Shown here: positions 1 to 5,391 of the stretch, one piece after another
Layout of the letters: the number at the start of each line of letters is the position of its first letter
Numbering within the stretch: the first letter of the stretch is position 1
NCBI GenBank assembly: GCA_030642335.1
Contig: DAOWNX010000072.1
Span: 1 to 5,391 of the forward strand
Length of the DNA: 5,391 nt
Direction: 5' to 3'
Source: Caldisericota bacterium
GTDB taxonomy: Bacteria; Caldisericota; Caldisericia; Caldisericales; Caldisericaceae
Notes under the pieces: model-generated
Seen by the model: only the letters and a program-made list of their open reading frames with translations
Databases searched by the model: none
Told to the model about the DNA's origin: nothing
Program-made: the position numbers and the translations under genes

Positions 1-471
1 TAGTAAAATCTGAGCAGGTTCGGCTACTTTCACAGCACCTATTGATTTTGCCAACTCTACAGACCTTAATAAATATTCTTTTGCTTCTTCATACCTACCC
101 AAATCTATATATAATCGTCCCAAGGAACTATATCCATTTGCCTCCCAATGTTTAGCACCTACATCCTCTGCTTTTTCAATTCCCTTCGTTAAGTAGGATT
201 CTGCGTTCCTGTAATCTTTAAGAAATATATATTCATTTCCAAGATTGAACATATTTACCATAATAAGCTGAGTATCATTTATTTCTTCACTTATTGTTAG
301 TGACTTTCTAAAATATTCTACCGCTTTCTTATGTTCTCTTTTATAAGTATAAAGTGAGCCAATGCCGTGCAATGTTATCGCTTCAAATTCTTTATCTTCC
401 TTATTCACCTCTAATGAGCGCCTATAATGTTCAATGGCTCTATCATATTCCTCTAAAACATTTTTATTCAT
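1..471 (-). CDS. Tetratricopeptide-repeat (TPR) protein, N-terminal part (runs off the left edge)
   Basis: An open frame of 157 codons starts at ATG 471-469 and has no stop before the window edge, so the C-terminus is missing. The translation is a TPR solenoid with an exact 40-residue period: the small-residue/aromatic helix-A signature recurs at residues 37-41 (IGSLY), 77-81 (LGNEY) and 117-121 (LGRLY). Each is followed about 10 residues later by a helix-B segment such as GRYEEAKEYLLRSVELA (124-140). The 40-residue period resembles TPR_12-type repeats, common in signalling and regulatory scaffolds, where they bind protein or peptide partners. No signal peptide is seen, so it is probably cytoplasmic. 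The start is forced by an in-frame TAG two codons upstream (477-475). Residues 8-22 look like a helix B without its helix A, so the N-terminus may be truncated. No Shine-Dalgarno is seen. It is transcribed away from the redox operon; a functional link is not shown. Any effector domain would lie outside the window. Confidence 0.85.
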   Translation of the reverse strand, partial: MNKNVLEEYDRAIEHYRRSLEVNKEDKEFEAITLHGIGSLYTYKREHKKAVEYFRKSLTISEEINDTQLIMVNMFNLGNEYIFLKDYRNAESYLTKGIEKAEDVGAKHWEANGYSSLGRLYIDLGRYEEAKEYLLRSVELAKSIGAVKVAEPAQILL

Positions 472-477
472 AGTCTA

Positions 478-506
478 ATAATACAAAATAAATAGAAGCT
501 ATGCAA
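478..506 (-). promoter_or_regulatory. Candidate leftward promoter for the TPR gene, possibly giving a leaderless mRNA
   Basis: On the minus strand, TTGCAT (506-501) and TATTAT (483-478) are separated by 17 bp, matching 4/6 and 5/6 of the sigma-70 hexamers. Counting from the -10 box puts the transcription start at about position 471, the A of the predicted ATG, which fits the lack of a Shine-Dalgarno there. In AT-rich DNA such matches arise by chance, so this is tentative. Confidence 0.3.
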
Positions 507-524
507 ATATTTTCCTAAAAAGGT

Positions 525-554
525 TTGACATTTAATATGAAAAATATGTATAAT
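525..554 (+). promoter_or_regulatory. Strong sigma-70/SigA-type promoter of the nuoE/nuoF-like operon
   Basis: TTGACA (525-530) and TATAAT (549-554) both match the vegetative-sigma consensus 6/6, with an 18 bp spacer. The predicted start is near 561, giving a leader of about 48 nt before the ATG at 609. No other promoter is evident in the short gaps between the downstream genes, so it probably drives all four. I see no riboswitch or attenuator in the short leader, and no clear Rex-type operator (TTGTTAA-N4-TTAACAA) in the intergenic region. Confidence 0.85.
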
Positions 555-595
555 CAGAACTAATTATGGTTAAAATCATGTAAGATTCTTGTATA

Positions 596-604
596 AAAGG
601 AGGT
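596..604 (+). promoter_or_regulatory. Ribosome binding site of the first NuoE-like gene
   Basis: AAAGGAGGT is a nearly full-length anti-16S match. Its GGAGG core ends 5 nt before the ATG at 609, which fixes that start and predicts efficient translation. Confidence 0.85.
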
Positions 605-608
605 ATTT

Positions 609-1106
609 ATGAAAGAATTAGAAGAGGTTCTTTTGCCATTCAAAGGAAAAACACACATGACAATACCAGCACTTCAAGCAGCGCAGGAAAAATTGGGTTA
701 TCTGCCCCCTGAAGCGATAGAGGATGTAGCTCATACCTTAGGTGTACCTACAGGCGAGGTTTATGGAGTAGTTACTTTTTATGCCCAGTTTCGCTTAAAA
801 CCGGTGGGTAAGAATATCATTATAGTGTGTAGAGGCACAGCCTGTCATGCAATGGGCAGTTTAGGCATCTTGAAAGAACTTGAAAAAATAATGGGTATAC
901 ATGCCGGTGAAACAGATGAAAAAATGGAATTTACATTGGAAACCGTAGCATGCTTTGGTGCCTGTGCTCGAGCACCGGTAACAGTTGTAGAGAAATTGGG
1001 CGTGCCGGGAAGAAAGGTTCATGGACTGATGACAAAGATGAAGGCAAAGGATCTGGTAGAGGAAATTAAAGAAGAAATGGTTGAAGAAGCCGCAGAAGCT
1101 GTTTAA
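609..1106 (+). CDS. nuoE: NuoE/HydC/HndA-like [2Fe-2S] subunit (24 kDa NADH dehydrogenase family), copy 1
   Basis: This 165-residue protein is a small electron-carrier subunit, expected to dock on a NuoF-type FMN subunit and hold one [2Fe-2S] cluster in a thioredoxin-like fold. Residues about 1-60 form the usual N-terminal helical bundle, with the family signatures LGYLPPEA (29-36) and VYGVVTFY (51-58). The four cluster ligands are in canonical spacing: C74-x4-C79 in CRGTACHAMG and C115-x3-C119 in CFGACARAP. Length is normal for the family. The C-terminus (about 150-165) is a glutamate-rich tail. There is no signal peptide or membrane segment, so it is cytoplasmic. It is the first gene after a consensus promoter and lies 11 bp before the NuoF-GltD fusion, its obvious partner. 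The symbol is family-level: no complex I membrane genes are in view, so a soluble hydrogenase-type or bifurcating complex is as likely as, or likelier than, respiratory Nuo. Confidence 0.93.
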   Translation: MKELEEVLLPFKGKTHMTIPALQAAQEKLGYLPPEAIEDVAHTLGVPTGEVYGVVTFYAQFRLKPVGKNIIIVCRGTACHAMGSLGILKELEKIMGIHAGETDEKMEFTLETVACFGACARAPVTVVEKLGVPGRKVHGLMTKMKAKDLVEEIKEEMVEEAAEAV

Positions 1107-1117
1107 AGGGAGGAAAT

Positions 1118-4100
1118 ATGACCTTTGAAGAATTACAAGCAAGAGCTCAAAAAAAATGGAAAGACATAGAAAACGCTTCTATTCCAATAATTCGTGTAGG
1201 GGTTGCAACATGCGGTCTGGCAGCAGGAGCAGGAGAAGTAATAGAGGCAATAGAAGATGAACTGGAAAAGTTAAACTTAAATGTAAAAATAATAAAAGTA
1301 GGCTGTATCGGTTGTTGTTATGCCGAGCCTATTATTGACATTCAAAAGCCTGGAAAATCAAGGATACTGTATAACTATGTTACACCAGATAAAGCAAGAG
1401 AGATAATCAGAGATTATATAGTTAATGATAATCCCAGACCTGATATGGCAATGGGCACTATTGGTAAAGAAATAGTTGAAGACATCCCTAAATTCTTTGA
1501 ATTGCCATATTATAAGCCTCAGGTGCGTCTTGCAACAGAAAATTGCGGTACTATAGATCCTAGAGATATAGACCAGTATATCGCTAATGGTGGCTTTGAA
1601 GGATTAAGAAAGGCATTTTCTATGAAATCAGACGATGTAATAGAAGAAGTGAAAAAATCAGGTTTGAGAGGACGTGGTGGTGCAGGATTTCCCACCGGAG
1701 TAAAATGGGGTTTCTGCCGCGGAGCAAAAGGCTCACCTAAATATTTAGTCTGTAATGCAGATGAGGGAGACCCTGGAGCATTTATGAATCGTTCTATATT
1801 GGAGGGTGACCCTTATCGCGCATTGGAAGGTATGTTGATTGGTGGTTATGCCATTGGTGCTTCTGAATGCTATATTTACTGTAGAGCAGAATATCCATTG
1901 GCTATAGAATTAATTACAAATGCCTTAGAACAGATGGAAAAAGATGGACTGGTTGGCGATAATATCATGGGAACTGATTTTAATTTTCACTTTCATTTGT
2001 TTTTAGGAGCAGGGGCATTTGTTTGTGGAGAGGAAACAGCACTGATGGCTTCCATTATGGGTAAACCTGGTCGTCCTGTTCCCCGTCCACCATTTCCTGC
2101 TGTATCAGGGTTATTTAAAAAGCCTACCAATATTAATAATACGGAAACATGGAGTCATATTCCATGGATTTTGAGACATGGTGCAGATGAGTTTGCTATG
2201 TACGGTACAGAAAAATGTAAGGGGACCAAAACCCTCTCTCTTACCGGTAAGGTATTACGCACAGGTCTGATAGAAGTTCCTATGGGTATTACCGTAAACG
2301 AAATCATCTATGAGATAGGCGGCGGCATGAAAGACAATGCTACATTCAAAGCTGTACAGACCGGTGGACCTTCAGGGGGAAGTGTTCCTTACTATTTGGG
2401 TGATACTTCTGTTGATTATGAAGCATTAACTGCATTGGGAACTATTATGAGTTCAGGTGGAATGGTTACTATGGATGATAGAACCTGTATGGTAGATATG
2501 TCAAAATACTTTTTGGGATTTACCCGCAGTGAATCCTGTGGTCAATGCACACCATGTAGAGAAGGAACCAAACAGATGTATAGAATTCTGGATAGAATTA
2601 CAAGAGGAGAAGGAAAACCAGAAGATCTACCTCTGCTGAAAGAGATGTCAGAGATAATAATAGATAGCTCCCTGTGTGGATTGGGTCAAACCTTAGGAAA
2701 AACTGTTTTAACTACAGCTACATATTTCCCCGAAGAATATGAAGAACATATCAATAAGAAATACTGTAGGGCTCGAATATGTAAAAAATTATCCCCAGCA
2801 CCCTGTCAAGCAGTCTGTCCAGTGGGAATTGATGTGCCAACATATAATGCACTTATTGCCTGGGGTAGATTTGATGATGCACTGGAAGTAATCAGAATGG
2901 ATAATCCATTCCCTGCGGTTTGTGGAAGATTGTGTCCTCGCCCCTGTGAGAAAGATTGCGAGCGTGCAGAAACGGATAAAGCAATATCTATTCGTGCCTT
3001 AAAACGATTTGTGGCAGATCATGAGATAAAAAGAGGAAGAAGAAAAAAGATATTTACTCCCAATCCCATAACACATGAAGAAAAGATAGCCATTATTGGA
3101 GCAGGCTTAACCGGATTATCTGCTGCTAATGAGTTAAGAAAAGAAGGTTATCCGGTAACAGTGTTTGAATCCAAACCGTTTGCGGGTGGGATGTTAAGAA
3201 TAGCTGTTCCAGATTACAGGATTCCTCCTCAAGTTGTTGATTGGGAAATTGGAATATTAGAAAAAGATGTAGGGACAGAGATCAAAACAAATGTTACTAT
3301 TGGTAAAGATTTAACCATCGAAGATTTGAAAAAACAGAATTATAAAGCAATACTTGTTGCAGTTGGAGCTCAAAAACCTGTAGATTTAAAATTAAAAGGT
3401 TCTGAGGGTGAGAGTTATATCAATGCAATAGAATTTTTAAAAAGGGTAAAAGCTGGTAACAGAGAGAAACCAGGAGATATAATAGCGGTGATTGGAATTG
3501 ACCATACCGCAGTAGATGCAGCTCGGACCGCAGTACGTTTGGGTTCAAAGGCTACAATAATCTATACTCGCTCCCGAGATGAACTACCTATAGAAGAAGA
3601 TATCTTAAAAGAGGTAGAAGATGAGCATATTAAATTTCAATATTTAGCTCTGCCCACAGAAATTATAAGAAGAAGAGATGGCAGCATTAAAGCCGTAAAA
3701 TGTATGCAAACTGAACTTCAAGAACCTGATGATACAGGTAGGGTTAGAGCATTACCCATTGAGGGTTCAGAACTGCTTGTACCTGCAACCATGGTGATGG
3801 TATCCAATGGGATGGAAACAGATTTATCTGATTTGTCTTATAAACTAACAACCAATGAAGTGGGAACAGTAACTGTTGACCCTGTAACTTTTATGACAGA
3901 AGAAAAAGGCATCTTTGCTGCAGGTGATACAATAGCAGGTCCGACAACAGTAATAGAGGCAATATCAGCCGGTCAAAAAGCGGCGGCTTCAATTAAGTGT
4001 TATTTGAATGGTGAAGAATTCAAAGAACCTTACAAATTTGTCAAACCGAGAATGCGCATTGAACCTGCAGAAGTAGAAGAAGAAATAGAAACATTTGAAA

Positions 4101-4243
4101 GACCAGATGAACCTGTTCAGTCAGCGGAAGAAAGATTGTTTGATTTTAATGAAGTGAGAACAGGACTAACAGATAAATTGGCAGTGTGTGAAGCAAAACG
4201 CTGCATGCGCTGTGATTATGAAGAAGAAGAAGAGATCAAATAA
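1118..4243 (+). CDS. nuoF: NuoF/HydB-like FMN subunit fused to a GltD/NfnL-type Fe-S/FAD/pyridine-nucleotide oxidoreductase
   Basis: This 1041-residue fusion is roughly twice the length of a plain NuoF. Domains in order: thioredoxin-like [2Fe-2S] domain (about 24-105; C32, C63, C67); NuoF core with the FMN/NADH loops [12 protein letters not shown] (183-194), CNADEGDPG (212-220) and GAGAFVCGEET (297-307); SLBB-like region (about 370-450); NuoF [4Fe-4S] site C474-x2-C477-x2-C480 and C520. A HydB-like C550-x4-C555 motif then leads into a GltD-type N-terminal Fe-S domain (C563, C567; C602-x3-C606-x3-C610-x3-C614). Next come an FAD Rossmann motif GAGLTG (661-666), GGMLR (690-694), a second nucleotide-binding domain (about 788-905), the FAD-binding FAAGD (933-937), and a C-terminal C1024-x4-C1029-x2-C1032. 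It probably passes electrons between NAD(H) at FMN and a second carrier at FAD. The second nucleotide loop is GIDHTA instead of GGGNVA. GGGAGG (1108-1113) sits 4 nt before the ATG. The reading frame is intact across the junction, so this is not a frameshift artefact of two visible genes. Symbol refers to the N-terminal half only. Confidence 0.93.
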   Translation: MTFEELQARAQKKWKDIENASIPIIRVGVATCGLAAGAGEVIEAIEDELEKLNLNVKIIKVGCIGCCYAEPIIDIQKPGKSRILYNYVTPDKAREIIRDYIVNDNPRPDMAMGTIGKEIVEDIPKFFELPYYKPQVRLATENCGTIDPRDIDQYIANGGFEGLRKAFSMKSDDVIEEVKKSGLRGRGGAGFPTGVKWGFCRGAKGSPKYLVCNADEGDPGAFMNRSILEGDPYRALEGMLIGGYAIGASECYIYCRAEYPLAIELITNALEQMEKDGLVGDNIMGTDFNFHFHLFLGAGAFVCGEETALMASIMGKPGRPVPRPPFPAVSGLFKKPTNINNTETWSHIPWILRHGADEFAMYGTEKCKGTKTLSLTGKVLRTGLIEVPMGITVNEIIYEIGGGMKDNATFKAVQTGGPSGGSVPYYLGDTSVDYEALTALGTIMSSGGMVTMDDRTCMVDMSKYFLGFTRSESCGQCTPCREGTKQMYRILDRITRGEGKPEDLPLLKEMSEIIIDSSLCGLGQTLGKTVLTTATYFPEEYEEHINKKYCRARICKKLSPAPCQAVCPVGIDVPTYNALIAWGRFDDALEVIRMDNPFPAVCGRLCPRPCEKDCERAETDKAISIRALKRFVADHEIKRGRRKKIFTPNPITHEEKIAIIGAGLTGLSAANELRKEGYPVTVFESKPFAGGMLRIAVPDYRIPPQVVDWEIGILEKDVGTEIKTNVTIGKDLTIEDLKKQNYKAILVAVGAQKPVDLKLKGSEGESYINAIEFLKRVKAGNREKPGDIIAVIGIDHTAVDAARTAVRLGSKATIIYTRSRDELPIEEDILKEVEDEHIKFQYLALPTEIIRRRDGSIKAVKCMQTELQEPDDTGRVRALPIEGSELLVPATMVMVSNGMETDLSDLSYKLTTNEVGTVTVDPVTFMTEEKGIFAAGDTIAGPTTVIEAISAGQKAAASIKCYLNGEEFKEPYKFVKPRMRIEPAEVEEEIETFERPDEPVQSAEERLFDFNEVRTGLTDKLAVCEAKRCMRCDYEEEEEIK

Positions 4244-4264
4244 ACAATCAATTGAGGAGGAAAA

Positions 4265-4717
4265 ATGACTAAAGAAGAGTTAGACAACATAATAAAAGGA
4301 AAAGGAATAGATGCTCCAGCTTTATTAGGTATATTGCAAGATGTACAAAAACAAGAATATTGCTTACCAGTTAAAACATTGGAAATGATTAGTGAAAAGA
4401 TGGAAGTACCCATATCCCGCCTCTACGGTTTGGCAACATTTTACAAATCCTTTACACTCAAACCTGTTGGGCGGCATGCACTCAATGTATGTTTGGGCAC
4501 TACATGTCATGTACGGGGTGGTCCGCATATCATGAATCGATTTAAACACCTGCTTCATGTAAGGGAAGGTGCTACTACATCGGATAAAAAATTCACTTTG
4601 AATGCGGTGCGTTGTTTGGGTTGTTGTGCTTTAGCTCCTGTGGTGCAGATTGACAATGATACTTATGGCAAGATGAACGAGCGAATGGCACCCATAATTA
4701 TTAAAGGATACGAATAA
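4265..4717 (+). CDS. nuoE: NuoE/HydC/HndA-like [2Fe-2S] subunit, copy 2
   Basis: This 150-residue protein is a second thioredoxin-fold [2Fe-2S] subunit and a diverged paralogue of the first gene. Over the core from VPISRLYGLATFY onward, 20 of 39 aligned residues match copy 1 by hand count. It has the helical N-terminal part, LYGLATFYKSF (53-63) and the ligands C76-x4-C81 (CLGTTCHVRGG) and C117-x3-C121. C120 makes an extra adjacent cysteine (CLGCCALAP). It lacks the glutamate-rich tail of copy 1. GAGGAGG (4254-4260) lies 4 nt before the ATG; the gap to the upstream fusion gene is 21 bp and to the next NuoF-like gene 17 bp, so it is co-transcribed. Its position suggests it is the dedicated partner of the NuoF-like protein that follows. 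Cytoplasmic; no signal or membrane segment is seen. The symbol is family-level only. Confidence 0.92.
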   Translation: MTKEELDNIIKGKGIDAPALLGILQDVQKQEYCLPVKTLEMISEKMEVPISRLYGLATFYKSFTLKPVGRHALNVCLGTTCHVRGGPHIMNRFKHLLHVREGATTSDKKFTLNAVRCLGCCALAPVVQIDNDTYGKMNERMAPIIIKGYE

Positions 4718-4720
4718 AAT

Positions 4721-4726
4721 AAGGAG
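4721..4726 (+). promoter_or_regulatory. Ribosome binding site of the second NuoF-like gene
   Basis: AAGGAG ends 8 nt before ATG 4735-4737. It supports that start for a gene whose 3' end is not in the window. Confidence 0.75.
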
Positions 4727-4734
4727 ATTGCATT

Positions 4735-5391
4735 ATGGAAAACATTAAGATAAAAGATGCTAACGATTTAAAACCTCTTGAAGATGAGGGATTAAAACTT
4801 ATCTCACCTGACCGCACAAAAATAACGGTTGGAATGGCAACCTGTGGGATAGCCACCGGCGCTAAAAAGGTATTTGATGCAATCAATGAAGAAATCGCAG
4901 TATCAAAAGCGAACATAATTTTAGCCAGTACAGCATGTGTGGGCTTTTGTCAGAGAGAACCTATTGTAGAGGTCTATATTCCAGGTAAATGGAGAATATT
5001 GTATCAAAGAATGACCCCTGAAAAAGGTCGTGAGTTGGTATCGTTAACTACCAAAGGAGAAGTAAAGAAAGAATGGGCTTTATGTAGCGTAGAGGGTTCG
5101 GTGGAAGGAATACCTCCAATGAATAAAATACCCTTCTATAAAAGCCAGTTGAAAATTGCAACTAAAAATTGTGGATTTATTAATCCAGAGAGCATTGTTG
5201 AATATGTTGCCCGCAGTGGCTATCGTGCATTACTTAAAGCCTTAAAAATGAAACCTGAAGAGGTTATTGATGAAATATCGCGCGCCGGCTTAAGAGGGCG
5301 AGGAGGAGCAGGATTCCCCACTGGTAGAAAGTGGACTTTTGCCAGAGGTGCAAAAGGCGACCAGAAATATATGATTTGTAATGCAGATGAA
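4735..5391 (+). CDS. nuoF: NuoF/HydB/HndC-like FMN-binding NADH oxidoreductase subunit, copy 2 (3' end beyond window)
   Basis: An open frame of 219 codons reaches the right edge without a stop. The start is set by AAGGAG 8 nt upstream. Residues 1-29 are a charged leader. About 30-110 form a thioredoxin-like [2Fe-2S] domain with C37 ([10 protein letters not shown]) and C68-x3-C72 ([10 protein letters not shown]). Residues 139-180 match the linker region of the first NuoF, including NCGFINPES (145-153). The FMN/NADH loop is [12 protein letters not shown] (186-197), and the fragment ends in CNADE (215-219), the start of the next nucleotide-site motif. From about residue 181 to the edge, 28 of 39 residues match the first NuoF by hand count, so it is a diverged paralogue, not a recent copy. 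Whether it has the C-terminal [4Fe-4S] site, ferredoxin domains or a GltD fusion cannot be seen. It is expected to oxidise or reduce NAD(H) and exchange electrons with the preceding NuoE-like protein. Confidence 0.92.
   Translation, partial: MENIKIKDANDLKPLEDEGLKLISPDRTKITVGMATCGIATGAKKVFDAINEEIAVSKANIILASTACVGFCQREPIVEVYIPGKWRILYQRMTPEKGRELVSLTTKGEVKKEWALCSVEGSVEGIPPMNKIPFYKSQLKIATKNCGFINPESIVEYVARSGYRALLKALKMKPEEVIDEISRAGLRGRGGAGFPTGRKWTFARGAKGDQKYMICNADE

Noticed and set aside
861..1142. A 93-codon open frame on the minus strand, opposite the first NuoE-like gene
   Set aside because: It lies antisense to a gene with clear family motifs, has a low-complexity Phe/Cys/His-rich translation and shows no recognisable domain.
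4248..4255. The 8 bp palindrome TCAATTGA just before the second NuoE-like gene, as an operator or terminator
   Set aside because: It is too short, has no GC stem or U-tract, and overlaps the ribosome binding site; chance in AT-rich DNA is sufficient.
4216..4558. Two minus-strand open frames (4216-4413 and 4364-4558) opposite the second NuoE-like gene
   Set aside because: They overlap each other and lie antisense to a well-supported gene; the translations have no recognisable family features.
4701..4916. A 71-codon minus-strand open frame across the start of the second NuoF-like gene
   Set aside because: It is antisense to the thioredoxin-like domain of a supported gene, with no motif of its own.
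609..5391. Interpretation as respiratory complex I (nuo operon)
   Set aside because: Two E-F pairs, a GltD fusion and no NuoA-D, G or membrane genes in view argue for a soluble hydrogenase-type or bifurcating oxidoreductase. The region beyond the right edge could change this.
1..5391. Mobile elements, CRISPR arrays, tRNA or rRNA genes, and intrinsic terminators
   Set aside because: I saw no direct-repeat arrays, transposase motifs, tRNA-like cloverleafs or GC hairpin plus T-tract. The window is nearly all coding, and the ends of both outer genes lie outside it.

Overview
The window comes from an AT-rich (roughly 60% A+T by eye), almost certainly anaerobic bacterium. It uses the standard genetic code, has strong GGAGG-type ribosome binding sites, and carries a textbook sigma-70-type promoter. 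The main content is a flavin/iron-sulfur electron-transfer operon of the NuoE/NuoF (HydC/HydB, HndA/HndC) type, without the membrane or quinone subunits of respiratory complex I in view. This points to a soluble NAD(H)-linked oxidoreductase, such as those of fermenters, syntrophs, or uncultured lineages with electron-bifurcating enzymes. I cannot name the taxon.

Layout. Positions 1-471 (minus strand) hold the N-terminal part of a tetratricopeptide-repeat protein that runs off the left edge. Positions 472-608 are a divergent intergenic region with a perfect-hexamer promoter (TTGACA, 18 bp, TATAAT) reading right and a weaker candidate reading left. From 609 to the right edge, four plus-strand genes are packed with gaps of 11, 21 and 17 bp, each with its own Shine-Dalgarno: NuoE-like 1 (609-1106), a 1041-residue NuoF-GltD fusion (1118-4243), NuoE-like 2 (4265-4717), and NuoF-like 2 (4735 onward, cut by the right edge after 219 codons).

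How they work together. Each NuoE-like protein carries one thioredoxin-fold [2Fe-2S] site and would partner a NuoF-like protein, which oxidises or reduces NAD(H) at FMN. The first NuoF also carries a complete GltD/NfnL-type flavoprotein module (two predicted [4Fe-4S] clusters, FAD, a second pyridine-nucleotide domain). It could therefore join two flavin sites in one chain, as expected for transhydrogenation or flavin-based electron bifurcation/confurcation. The E-F, E-F arrangement suggests either a larger complex with two diaphorase arms or two alternative modules sharing a catalytic subunit encoded beyond the right edge. That catalytic subunit (hydrogenase, formate dehydrogenase, Hdr-like or other) is not visible, so the overall reaction cannot be fixed.

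Most unusual points: the NuoF-GltD fusion itself, the tandem paralogous E-F pairs, a non-canonical dinucleotide-binding loop (GIDHTA) in the fused GltD module, and three-cysteine thioredoxin-like domains at the N-termini of both NuoF proteins.
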